Assembly: GCF_014190935.1 (NCBI RefSeq)
Contig: NZ_JACHVV010000002.1
Coordinates: 992,001 to 1,056,000 of the forward strand
Source: Chryseomonas sp014190935
GTDB taxonomy: Bacteria; Pseudomonadota; Gammaproteobacteria; Pseudomonadales; Pseudomonadaceae
Length of the DNA stretch: 64,000 nt
Reading direction: 5' to 3'
Shown here: piece after piece, positions 50,749 to 58,856 of the stretch
Numbering within the stretch: position 1 is the stretch's first letter
Layout: each line of letters starts with the position of its first letter
The notes under the pieces: model-generated
Database searches by the model: none
What the model saw: the letters and a program-made list of their open reading frames with translations, nothing else
What the model was told of the DNA's origin: nothing
Translations under genes and position numbers: made by a program

Positions 50749-51738
50749 TCAATCCGGTTGCACGAGAGACGCCTGGCCCAGACGGGCCACGCGTACGCTG
50801 TTCTGGAGCTGGGAGACCTCAGCCGGCTGGACCGGTCCGAGGCGGACCCGATGCAAGGTCTGCTGGTTGCGCACCGTCGAACTGATGAACACCGGGGCAC
50901 CGGTCAGGTCGCTGAGCTTGTCCTTGAGCAATTCCGCAGCGTCCGGATTGGCGAAGGCCGCCACCTGCAGATAGAGCCCAGCGGCTGGGGCAGAAACGTT
51001 TTTTTTTGCGTCGACGGCCGCGGGCGTCACCGGCTCGGCATGCTGGTTGACCGGCGGCGTATAGGTCTCGATGGCGCCGAAGGTCTGGGTCTCGGTGGTC
51101 TTCTGGGCCACCGGCGCCTGGCGCGGCTGGGCCAGCACCATGGGCACAGCCTGGCCGCGCTGGGCCCAGTATTGCTGCGGATCTATGCCTTCGACGCTGA
51201 CCCGGGCGGTGCCGATCTCGGCATAGCCGAGTTTCTTGGCGGCGGCAAAGGACAGGTCGATGACCCGGTCGGAATAGAAGGGGCCGCGGTCGTTGACGCG
51301 CAGGATCACGCTGCGGCCGTTGTCCAGGTTGGTGACCCGCACGTAGCTGGGCAGCGGCAGGGTCTTGTGCGCCGCGGTCATGCCGTAGAGGTCGTAGGTC
51401 TCGCCGTTGGCGGTGGCCTGGCCGTGGAACTTGGTGCCGTACCAGGAGGCGGTGCCGGTCACGCGGTAGTTGCGCGAATCGGTCAGCGGGAAATAGGTCT
51501 TGCCCAGCACGGTGTAGGGATTGTTCTTCAGCGGCCCGTTGTAGGGCATGGGTACGGCGTCGGGGATCCGGCTGACGTCCACGTCCCACCAGGGCGCGCC
51601 GTCACGGTGCGGACGCAGGTAGCCACCCGGCCCGGCCACGCCCTTGCTGGTCGGCTTGGGCGCCTGGCTGGAGCAGCTCACCAGCAGCAGGCCGAGGCCC
51701 AGGCAACCGGCCAGGCGCGCCAGGGCAGTCAGGCGCAT
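50749..51738 (-). CDS. rlpA: Septal-ring lytic transglycosylase RlpA
   Basis: 329 residues. Lipoprotein signal (LLVSC lipobox), double-psi beta-barrel domain (GTASWYGTKFHGQATANGE, AAHKTLPLPSYVRVTNL, VNDRGPF) and C-terminal SPOR domain (LYLQVAAFANPDAAELL) that binds denuded glycans at the septum. In P. aeruginosa RlpA cleaves naked glycan strands. ATG 51738 overlaps the mltB stop by one base. The 126 bp between dac and rlpA hold only a small GAAGCA/TGCTTC hairpin. Confidence 0.94.
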   Translation of the reverse strand: MRLTALARLAGCLGLGLLLVSCSSQAPKPTSKGVAGPGGYLRPHRDGAPWWDVDVSRIPDAVPMPYNGPLKNNPYTVLGKTYFPLTDSRNYRVTGTASWYGTKFHGQATANGETYDLYGMTAAHKTLPLPSYVRVTNLDNGRSVILRVNDRGPFYSDRVIDLSFAAAKKLGYAEIGTARVSVEGIDPQQYWAQRGQAVPMVLAQPRQAPVAQKTTETQTFGAIETYTPPVNQHAEPVTPAAVDAKKNVSAPAAGLYLQVAAFANPDAAELLKDKLSDLTGAPVFISSTVRNQQTLHRVRLGPVQPAEVSQLQNSVRVARLGQASLVQPD

Positions 51739-52760
51739 CACGGCTTGGCACCCTCGGCGGCATGGCGCTCGGCGATGGCATTGGCCAGATCGGTCACCGC
51801 CATGGCGTACATGACGCTGCGGTTGTATCGGGTAATGGCGTAGAAATTGGGCAGGCCCATCCAGTACTCCGGTCCCTTGTCTCCGTCGAGGCGGAACGAG
51901 GTTACACGCAAATCGTCACGCAGGGCAGGGTCTTGGGCGTTCCAGCCCAGGGCACGCAACTCGGCGACGCTCTTGACCGGCTCGATGCCGGCCACCACGC
52001 CCTCCTCCACCCGCTCGCCACTGACCTGGGCGCGGATGGCGGTCGGCCCGCGACCGGACCAGCCGTGGCGCTTGAAGTAGTTGGCCACGCTGCCAATGGC
52101 GTCGGTGGGATCGGACCAGATATTGATGTGGCCGTCGCCGTCGAAGTCCACCGCATAGGCGCGGAAGCTGCCCGGCATGAATTGCGGCAGGCCCATGGCG
52201 CCGGCATAGGAACCGGTCAGGCTGAGCGGATCGACCTGCTGCTCGCGGGCCAGCAGCAGGAATTCGCGCAACTGGCTGCGGAAGAAGGGCGCGCGCGGCG
52301 GATAGTCGAAGGCCAGGGTCGAGAGCGCATCCAGCACCCGGTAGTTGCCGGTGTTGCGGCCATAGAAGGTTTCCACGCCGATGATGGCGACGATGAACTG
52401 GGCCGGCACGTCGTATTCGCGCTCGGCACGGGCCAGGGCTTCTTCGTGGGCCTTCCAGAACTCGACGCCCTGGGCGATGCGCCGATCGGTGATGAAGATG
52501 GGGCGGTATTCGCTCCAGGGCTTGACCCGCTCGGCCGGTCGCGAGATGGCATCGAGGATGGCCTGCTTGCGCTCGACCTCGCCGAACAGCGCCTGCAGCT
52601 GTTCCGGGGCGAAGCCATAGCTCTGACTCATCTCGGCGATGAAGTCGCGCGCCAGCGGTGCCGCGTCGTAGTCACCCGCGACGACGCCGGTCGTCACGCC
52701 CATCGTACCCGCGAGCCCGAGGCTCAGCAGGCAGCGATGCATCCATCCCATTGTCGGCAT
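51738..52760 (-). CDS. mltB: Lytic murein transglycosylase B
   Basis: 340 residues. Signal sequence (LLSLGLAGTMGVTTGVVAG; no lipobox cysteine, so soluble periplasmic like P. aeruginosa SltB1) and SLT_2 domain with catalytic Glu in IIGVETFYGRNTGNY and GAMGLPQFMPGSFRAYAVDFDGDG. It cleaves peptidoglycan with formation of 1,6-anhydromuramic acid. Between rodA and rlpA in the wall cluster. Confidence 0.94.
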   Translation of the reverse strand: MPTMGWMHRCLLSLGLAGTMGVTTGVVAGDYDAAPLARDFIAEMSQSYGFAPEQLQALFGEVERKQAILDAISRPAERVKPWSEYRPIFITDRRIAQGVEFWKAHEEALARAEREYDVPAQFIVAIIGVETFYGRNTGNYRVLDALSTLAFDYPPRAPFFRSQLREFLLLAREQQVDPLSLTGSYAGAMGLPQFMPGSFRAYAVDFDGDGHINIWSDPTDAIGSVANYFKRHGWSGRGPTAIRAQVSGERVEEGVVAGIEPVKSVAELRALGWNAQDPALRDDLRVTSFRLDGDKGPEYWMGLPNFYAITRYNRSVMYAMAVTDLANAIAERHAAEGAKP

Positions 52761-52781
52761 CTAACCCTTCTTTGTTGCGTG

Positions 52782-53933
52782 TTAAACCTGGGCGATCCAC
52801 TTGCGGTGCGTGTGGATCGACATCAAAACTCCGAACCCGGTGAACAAGGTGACCACCGAGGTGCCGCCATAGCTGATGAATGGCAGCGGTACGCCCACCA
52901 CGGGGAGCAGGCCGCTGACCATGCCGATGTTGACGAAGACATAGACGAAGAAGGTCATGGTCACGCCGCCGGCGAGCAACTTGCCGAACAGCGTCTGGGC
53001 CTGCACCGTGATGGTCAGGCCGCGACCGATCAGCAGCAGATAGAGCACCAGCAGCAGGCAGACGCCGACCATGCCGAACTCTTCGCCGAGGACGGCAATG
53101 ATAAAGTCCGTGTGACTTTCCGGCAAAAAATCCAGATGAGACTGGGTACCCAGCAGCCAGCCCTTGCCGAACACCCCGCCCGAGCCGATCGCGGCCTTGG
53201 ACTGGATGATGTTCCAGCCGGCGCCCAGCGGATCCATCTCCGGATCGAGGAAGGTCAGGATCCGGCGCTTCTGGTAGTCGTGCAGGACAAAGAACCACAT
53301 GGCCACGGCCATGGGCACCGCGGCGCTCACCGCGCCGATCAGCCAGCGCCACTGCAGGCCGCCGACGAACAGCACGAAACCGCCCGAGGCCAGCACCAGC
53401 ATGGCGGTGCCGAGGTCGGGCTGGTCGAGGATCAGCACGAAGGGCACCACCACCAGCGACAGGCTGATCAGGCTGTGCTTGAAGTTGGGCGGCAGGCTGC
53501 GCTTGGACAGGTACCAGGCCATCATCATGGGCATCAGCAGCTTCATGAATTCCGACGGCTGGAAGCGGATGACCCCGGGAATGTTGATCCAGCGAGTGGC
53601 GCCCATGGCGTTGTGGCCCATGACGTCCACCACCACCAGCAGGGCCACACCGATCACGTAGCCCAGGGGCACCCAGCGCGCCATGAAGCGCGGTTCGAGC
53701 TGGGCGACGACGGCCATGGCCACCAGCCCGAGGCCGAAGGAGCTGGCCTGCTTGAACAGCAGGTCGAGATTGCGCCCGCCCGCTGAATAGAGGACGAACA
53801 GGCCGGTCGCCCCCAGCATCAGCAGCAGGATCAGCAGCGGGCCATCGATGTGCAGGCGCTGCAGCAGGGTGGCGCGCCGCTTCATCACGTCCCCTTCGGG
53901 GATGGTGCGATCGAAGTTGGGAGCAAGACTCAT
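52782..53933 (-). CDS. rodA: Rod-shape peptidoglycan polymerase RodA
   Basis: 383 residues, about ten helices, SEDS family. Conserved DQPDLGTAMLVLASG (catalytic Asp), WNIIQSKAAIGSGGVFGKG and PLPFISYGGTSV are present. It polymerises lipid II in the elongasome together with PBP2. Start overlaps the mrdA stop by 4 bp. Confidence 0.96.
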   Translation of the reverse strand: MSLAPNFDRTIPEGDVMKRRATLLQRLHIDGPLLILLLMLGATGLFVLYSAGGRNLDLLFKQASSFGLGLVAMAVVAQLEPRFMARWVPLGYVIGVALLVVVDVMGHNAMGATRWINIPGVIRFQPSEFMKLLMPMMMAWYLSKRSLPPNFKHSLISLSLVVVPFVLILDQPDLGTAMLVLASGGFVLFVGGLQWRWLIGAVSAAVPMAVAMWFFVLHDYQKRRILTFLDPEMDPLGAGWNIIQSKAAIGSGGVFGKGWLLGTQSHLDFLPESHTDFIIAVLGEEFGMVGVCLLLVLYLLLIGRGLTITVQAQTLFGKLLAGGVTMTFFVYVFVNIGMVSGLLPVVGVPLPFISYGGTSVVTLFTGFGVLMSIHTHRKWIAQV

Positions 53934-55837
53934 GGCTGCACCTTGGTCGCGGCGGCGGTCGCCCCGGCGGTAGTCGGCTTGGCGTACTCGGCCTTGAGAC
54001 GGCCCTGGTCATCGAGCAGCCAGGCGTCGAGCACCTGACGCGCGACCGGTCCGGCCACGGCGCCACCCGACTCGCCGTTCTCGACCATCACCGCCACGGC
54101 GATCTGCGGATTGTCCACCGGGGCGAAGGCGACGAACAGGGCGTGGTCGCGGTGGCGTTCCTTGAGCGCCGCCGAGTTGTACTTCTCGTTCTGGCGAATG
54201 GCGACCACCTGGGCGGTACCGCTCTTGCCGGCGATGCGGTACTGGGCGCCGACGTTGAGCTTGTGGGCGGTGCCGCGCGGATTCTGTACCACCATTTCCA
54301 TGCCGTGGATGGCCCTGTCCCAGTAGCTCGGATCCTTGAGGTCGATGTCGGGCATGGGATTGGGGTCCGCCGGCGGCTGACCGTCGAGGGTCCTGGCCAG
54401 GTGCGGACGGATCCACTGGCCATGGCTGGCGATCAGCGAGGTGACCTGGGCCAGTTGCAGCGGAGTCACCTGCATGTAGCCCTGACCGATCCCGAGGATC
54501 AGCGTCTCGCCGGGGAACCAGGCCTGGCGGCGGGTGGCACGCTTCCACTGCCGCGACGGCATCAGCCCCGGCGCTTCCTCGAACATGTCCAGGGCGACCT
54601 TCTGGCCGAGACCGAACTTGCCCATGTACTCGGAGAGGCGATCGATGCCGATCTTGTGGGCGAGGTCGTAGAAATAGGTGTCGTTGGACCTCATCAGGGC
54701 CGTATCCATGTCCACGTAGCCGTCGCCGCCGTGGTTCCAGTTACGGTACTTGTGATCGTAGTTGGGCAGCTCGTAGTAGCCCGGATCGAAGACCTTGGCC
54801 TGGGGCGTGGTGGCACCGCTGTCGAGACCGGCGATGGCCACCGCCGGCTTGATGGTCGAACCGGGCGGATAGAGGCCACGCAGGACCCGGTTGTAGAGCG
54901 GGCGATCGATGGAGTCGCGCAGCTCGGAATATTCCTTGAAGCTGATCCCGGTGACGAAGGGATTGGGGTCGTAGCTCGGCTGGCTGACCATGGCCAGCAC
55001 CTCGCCGGTCTTGGGCTGGATGGCGACGATGGCGCCACGGCGCCCGCCCAGGGCGGCTTCGGCGGCGGCCTGCAGGCGCGAGTCGATGGTCAGGACGATG
55101 TCCTTGCCCGGCTTGGGGTCGGTGCGATTGAGCACCCGCAACACCCGGCCGCGGGCGTTGGTCTCCACCTCTTCGTAGCCCACCTCGCCGTGCAGCTCGG
55201 GCTCGTAGAAGCGCTCCACGCCGGTCTTGCCGATGTGGTGGGTGCCGCTGTAGTTGACCGGATCCAGGCGCTTGAGCTCCTGTTCGTTGATCCGCCCGAC
55301 ATAGCCCACCGAATGGGCGAAGTGCTCGCCCATGGGATAGTGGCGCACCAGCTGCGCCGTCACCTCGACCCCGGGCAGGCGGAACTGGTTGACGGCGATC
55401 TTGGCGATCTGCTCCTCGGTCAGCTCGAACAGCACCGGCACCGGCTCGAACGGCCGCCGGCCCTGCTTCATGCGCTTTTCGAACAGCTCGCGGTCTTCCT
55501 CGGTCAGGCCCAGCACCTGCACCAGGGTATCGAGGGTCTGCCGCCAGTTGTCGGCCCGCTCGCGGGTGATGGTCAGGCTGAAGCTGGGGCGGTTGTCGGC
55601 GACGATGATGCCGTTGCGGTCGTAGATCAGGCCGCGGGTGGGCGGGATCGGCTGGACATGGACCCGGTTGTTTTCCGACAGGGTCGAGTGGTAGTCGTGC
55701 TGGATGACCTGCAGGTAGTACATGCGCGCCACCAGTACGCAGGCGAGCACGAGAAACAGCACCGCCCCGACCGTCACGCGGGCGCGGACGAGCTGGGCGT
55801 CTTTCTCGTGGTCCTTGAGGCGTATGGGTTGCGACAT
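53930..55837 (-). CDS. mrdA: Penicillin-binding protein 2
   Basis: 635 residues. One N-terminal helix (VTVGAVLFLVLACVLVARMYYL), a pedestal domain (TRGLIYDRNG onward) and a transpeptidase domain with S327 in PPGSTIKP, the SND motif and K538-S-G-T. It crosslinks peptidoglycan during elongation, paired with RodA. Thirteen residues of Ala/Thr-rich tail end the protein. 12 bp after rlmH. Confidence 0.96.
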   Translation of the reverse strand: MSQPIRLKDHEKDAQLVRARVTVGAVLFLVLACVLVARMYYLQVIQHDYHSTLSENNRVHVQPIPPTRGLIYDRNGIIVADNRPSFSLTITRERADNWRQTLDTLVQVLGLTEEDRELFEKRMKQGRRPFEPVPVLFELTEEQIAKIAVNQFRLPGVEVTAQLVRHYPMGEHFAHSVGYVGRINEQELKRLDPVNYSGTHHIGKTGVERFYEPELHGEVGYEEVETNARGRVLRVLNRTDPKPGKDIVLTIDSRLQAAAEAALGGRRGAIVAIQPKTGEVLAMVSQPSYDPNPFVTGISFKEYSELRDSIDRPLYNRVLRGLYPPGSTIKPAVAIAGLDSGATTPQAKVFDPGYYELPNYDHKYRNWNHGGDGYVDMDTALMRSNDTYFYDLAHKIGIDRLSEYMGKFGLGQKVALDMFEEAPGLMPSRQWKRATRRQAWFPGETLILGIGQGYMQVTPLQLAQVTSLIASHGQWIRPHLARTLDGQPPADPNPMPDIDLKDPSYWDRAIHGMEMVVQNPRGTAHKLNVGAQYRIAGKSGTAQVVAIRQNEKYNSAALKERHRDHALFVAFAPVDNPQIAVAVMVENGESGGAVAGPVARQVLDAWLLDDQGRLKAEYAKPTTAGATAAATKVQP

Positions 55838-55849
55838 CGCAGGTACGGA

Positions 55850-56317
55850 CTACTTGTGATACGGATGGCCGGCCAGTACGGTCCAGGCGCGATAGAGCTG
55901 CTCACCGACGAGGATGCGCACCAGCGGATGCGGCAGGGTCAGCGGCGAGAGCGACCAGCGCTGTTCACTGCGCGCCTGCACCTCGGGAGCGAGACCCTCG
56001 GGACCGCCGACCATGAGGTTGACGGTGCGGGCTTCCAGGCGCCACTGCTGGAGTGTTTCAGCCAGTTGCTCGGTGCTCCAGGGCTTGCCGGTGACCTCCA
56101 GGGTCACCACGCGCTCACCCGGTTGCACTTTGGCCAGCATGGCCTCACCTTCCTGGCGGATCAGCCGGGCGACGTCGGCGTTCTTGCCACGGGTCTGCAG
56201 CGGGATCTCGACGAGCTCCAGCGGCAGTTCCGGCGGCAGACGCTTGACGTACTCGTGCCAGCCCTCTTCGACCCAGCGCGGCATGCGCGAGCCGACGGCG
56301 ATGAGACGCAGGCGCAC
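55850..56317 (-). CDS. rlmH: 23S rRNA (pseudouridine-1915-N3)-methyltransferase
   Basis: 155 residues, SPOUT fold with the C-terminal knot: NLMVGGPEGL, LSPLTLPHPLVRILVGEQLYRAW and the terminal GHPYHK. It methylates pseudouridine 1915 of 23S rRNA on the assembled 70S ribosome. Five bases after rsfS. Confidence 0.97.
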   Translation of the reverse strand: MRLRLIAVGSRMPRWVEEGWHEYVKRLPPELPLELVEIPLQTRGKNADVARLIRQEGEAMLAKVQPGERVVTLEVTGKPWSTEQLAETLQQWRLEARTVNLMVGGPEGLAPEVQARSEQRWSLSPLTLPHPLVRILVGEQLYRAWTVLAGHPYHK

Positions 56318-56322
56318 CGGCG

Positions 56323-56673
56323 TTATTCGCCGTGGGCGGCGCGGCTCTGCTCGGCACCGCGCCAGAGGCGCTCGAGGTCATAGAACTCGCGGGTGGTCGG
56401 CAGCATCACGTGGACGACCACGTCACCCAGGTCCAGCAGCGCCCATTCGCCGCCTTCCAGGCCTTCGCTGCCCAGCGGGCGCACGCCCTGCTGCTTGACC
56501 TTTTCCAGCACGTTGTCGGCCAGCGACTTGACGTGGCGGCTGGAGGTGCCGCTGGCGATGACCATGATGTCGGTCACGCTGGTCTTCTCGCGTACGTCCA
56601 GGGAGATGATGTCCTGGGCCTTCATGTCTTCCAGGGCGGCGATGGCCACCTGGACGAGTTGTTCGCTTTGCAT
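56323..56673 (-). CDS. rsfS: Ribosome silencing factor RsfS
   Basis: 116 residues with DIISLDVREKTSVTDIMVIASGTSSRHV and WALLDLGDVVVHVMLPTTREFYDLERLW. It binds uL14 and blocks subunit joining in starvation. ATG 56673 is chosen over 56745, which adds unrelated residues; GAGGTAAGAG lies upstream. Confidence 0.96.
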   Translation of the reverse strand: MQSEQLVQVAIAALEDMKAQDIISLDVREKTSVTDIMVIASGTSSRHVKSLADNVLEKVKQQGVRPLGSEGLEGGEWALLDLGDVVVHVMLPTTREFYDLERLWRGAEQSRAAHGE

Positions 56674-56683
56674 GGTGTAACTC

Positions 56684-57346
56684 TTACCTCGGTTCGGAGG
56701 ACGCCGGATAGAGGCCGTGCGTCCGGATGTAGTCAAGCACGGCATCGGGCACCAGGAAGCGGATGGACTTCCCGGTGGCCAAGAGGCCGCGGATCTGGGT
56801 GGCGGACACCGCGAGCGGGTTCTGCCAGATAAAGGTGATCTGCCCGCCCGGCCCCTTCAGGGCCTGGGGATCGGGCTGACTGCGCGCCGCCAGGAAATCG
56901 CGCAATTCCTGGCAGGGCTCGCTGTCGGCGTCGGGTCGTTGCAGGACCAGGATGTGGCACAGCTCCAGCAATTCGCGCCAGCGGTGCCAGCCCGGCAGGC
57001 CGCAGAAGGCGTCCCAGCCCAGCATGAGCAACAGCTGCACCTCATCGCCGAGTTCGGCGCGCAGGCTTTCCAGGGTCTCTATGGTATAGGAGTGGCGCGT
57101 CCGGCGCAGTTCCCGGTCATCGACCACCAGGGTCGCGATGTCGGCCACCGCCAGTCGCACCATCGCCAGGCGATCCTCGGCGGAGACGCTGGGCGCCTCG
57201 CGATGGGGCGGCCGGGCGCTGGGGATCAGCCGCAGTTCGTCCAGCGCCAGTGCCTCGGCCACCTCCAGCGCAGCGCGCAGGTGGCCGATGTGCACGGGAT
57301 CGAAGGTACCGCCGAACAAGCCGATGCGGGTGGGCAGGCTGCTCAT
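56684..57346 (-). CDS. nadD: Nicotinate-mononucleotide adenylyltransferase
   Basis: 220 residues. GGTFDPVHIGH nucleotidyltransferase motif (12-22) and the C-terminal SATQIRGLLATGKSIRFLVPDAV. It makes deamido-NAD from nicotinate mononucleotide. The start overlaps the proA stop by one base (TGATG). Confidence 0.96.
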   Translation of the reverse strand: MSSLPTRIGLFGGTFDPVHIGHLRAALEVAEALALDELRLIPSARPPHREAPSVSAEDRLAMVRLAVADIATLVVDDRELRRTRHSYTIETLESLRAELGDEVQLLLMLGWDAFCGLPGWHRWRELLELCHILVLQRPDADSEPCQELRDFLAARSQPDPQALKGPGGQITFIWQNPLAVSATQIRGLLATGKSIRFLVPDAVLDYIRTHGLYPASSEPR

Positions 57347-58605
57347 CAGCTACGGACGTGACCGTCGCCGAAGACCACGTATTTCTCGCTGGTCAGCCCT
57401 TCCAGGCCCACCGGCCCGCGGGCGTGCAGCTTGTCGGTGGAGATGCCGATCTCGGCGCCCAGGCCGTATTCGAAGCCGTCGGCGAAGCAGGTCGGCGCGT
57501 TGACCATGACCGAACTGGAATCGACTTCGGCCAGGAAGCGCCGCGAACGGCCAAGGCTTTCCGTCACGATCGCATCGGTGTGATGGGAACCGTAGTGGTT
57601 GATGTGCTCGATCGCCTGGTCCAGACCCTCGACGATGCGGATCGACAGGATGGGCGCCAGATATTCGGTGGACCAGTCGGCCTCCGTGGCAGGCACGGCC
57701 TGGATCAGATCACGCACTCGCTCGCAGCCCCGCAGCTCCACGCCCTGTTCTTCGAAGCGGCGTGCCATGGCCGGCAGGAAGGCCTCGGCCACCTTGGCAT
57801 CGACCAGCAGCGTTTCCATGGCACCGCAGATGCCATAGCGGTAGCACTTGGCGTTGAAGGCGATGGACTCGGCCTTGGCAAGGTCAGCGGCCTCGTCGAC
57901 ATAGACGTGGCAGATACCGTCGAGGTGCTTGATCACCGGGACGCGGGCATCGTTGCTGATGCGCTCGATCAGATTCTTGCCACCCCGCGGCACGATGACG
58001 TCGACGAACTCGGGCATGGTGATCAGGGCGCCGACGGCAGCCCGGTCGGTGGTCTCCACTACCTGGACTGCAGCGGCGGGCAAGCCGACCTTGGCCAGTC
58101 CTTGCTGAATGCAGGCAGCGATGGCGCGATTGGAGCGAATGGCCTCGGAACCGCCGCGCAGGATGGTGGCGTTGCCCGACTTCAGGCAGAGACTGGCCGC
58201 ATCGATCGTCACGTTGGGCCGGGATTCATAGATGATGCCGATGACCCCGAGCGGCACACGCATCTTGCCGATCTGGATCCCGGACGGCCGAGCGCTCAGG
58301 TCACGAACGGCGCCTACCGGATCCGGCAAGGCGGCAACCTGCTTGAGGCCGTTGATCATCGAGTCGATACGCGCCGGCGTCAGCGTCAGTCGATCCAGCA
58401 GCGCCGCTTCGAGTCCAGCAGCCGTGGCGGCCGCGACATCCTCGGCATTGGCCGCGACTAGCGCTTCGCGATCAGCGCCCAGGGCCTCTGCAATGGCGTT
58501 CAGCGCCAGGTTCTTCTGGCCGGTGGACGTACGCGCGAGGACCCGCGACGCGGCACGGGCAGCCTGGCCAAGACGGGTCATGTAGGCGGAGACGGACTCG
58601 GTCAT
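57346..58605 (-). CDS. proA: Gamma-glutamyl phosphate reductase
   Basis: 419 residues. Aldehyde-dehydrogenase-like fold with ESRPNVTIDAASLCLKSGN, the catalytic C260 in YRYGICGAMETLL and GLGAEIGISTDKLHARGPVGL. It forms glutamate-5-semialdehyde for proline synthesis. ATG 58605 is preceded by GCCGACC without a strong ribosome site. It is the first gene of the proA-nadD-rsfS-rlmH-mrdA-rodA-mltB-rlpA run. Confidence 0.96.
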   Translation of the reverse strand: MTESVSAYMTRLGQAARAASRVLARTSTGQKNLALNAIAEALGADREALVAANAEDVAAATAAGLEAALLDRLTLTPARIDSMINGLKQVAALPDPVGAVRDLSARPSGIQIGKMRVPLGVIGIIYESRPNVTIDAASLCLKSGNATILRGGSEAIRSNRAIAACIQQGLAKVGLPAAAVQVVETTDRAAVGALITMPEFVDVIVPRGGKNLIERISNDARVPVIKHLDGICHVYVDEAADLAKAESIAFNAKCYRYGICGAMETLLVDAKVAEAFLPAMARRFEEQGVELRGCERVRDLIQAVPATEADWSTEYLAPILSIRIVEGLDQAIEHINHYGSHHTDAIVTESLGRSRRFLAEVDSSSVMVNAPTCFADGFEYGLGAEIGISTDKLHARGPVGLEGLTSEKYVVFGDGHVRS

Positions 58606-58759
58606 GGTCGGCGGCCTGCGAAAGACGGTGGGAAAGCCGCAGAGTATAGCGTCGCCGGGCCCTGCGCGGCCAGCGCCGAGGGGCCTGGCGGTGGCATTCG
58701 CCTGCTCGATTTGGTTGACTCGCCACGGCCTGTCGGGAATCATCCGCGGCTGTATTTGC

Positions 58760-58781
58760 CGTTCAGCTTGCGTTCAGCTAT
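58760..58781. repeat. 11-bp tandem direct repeat upstream of the bcsC-like gene
   Basis: CGTTCAGCTTG and CGTTCAGCTAT adjoin with an exact 11-bp period, the spacing used by OmpR/PhoB-type regulators. It lies 76 bp before the start at 58857. The rest of the 58606-58856 gap shows nothing else I would defend. Confidence 0.45.
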
Positions 58782-58856
58782 TCCCTAATAGCCGAAATCG
58801 TTCCAGCTCTGCGCCAGGTGCTGCAGCGACGCCTACCAGCCTTCACGGAAAGAACC

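Noticed and set aside
51762..53786. A 674-residue plus-strand frame opposite mltB and rodA
   Set aside because: His/Gln/Gly-rich shadow crossing two real genes and their junction.
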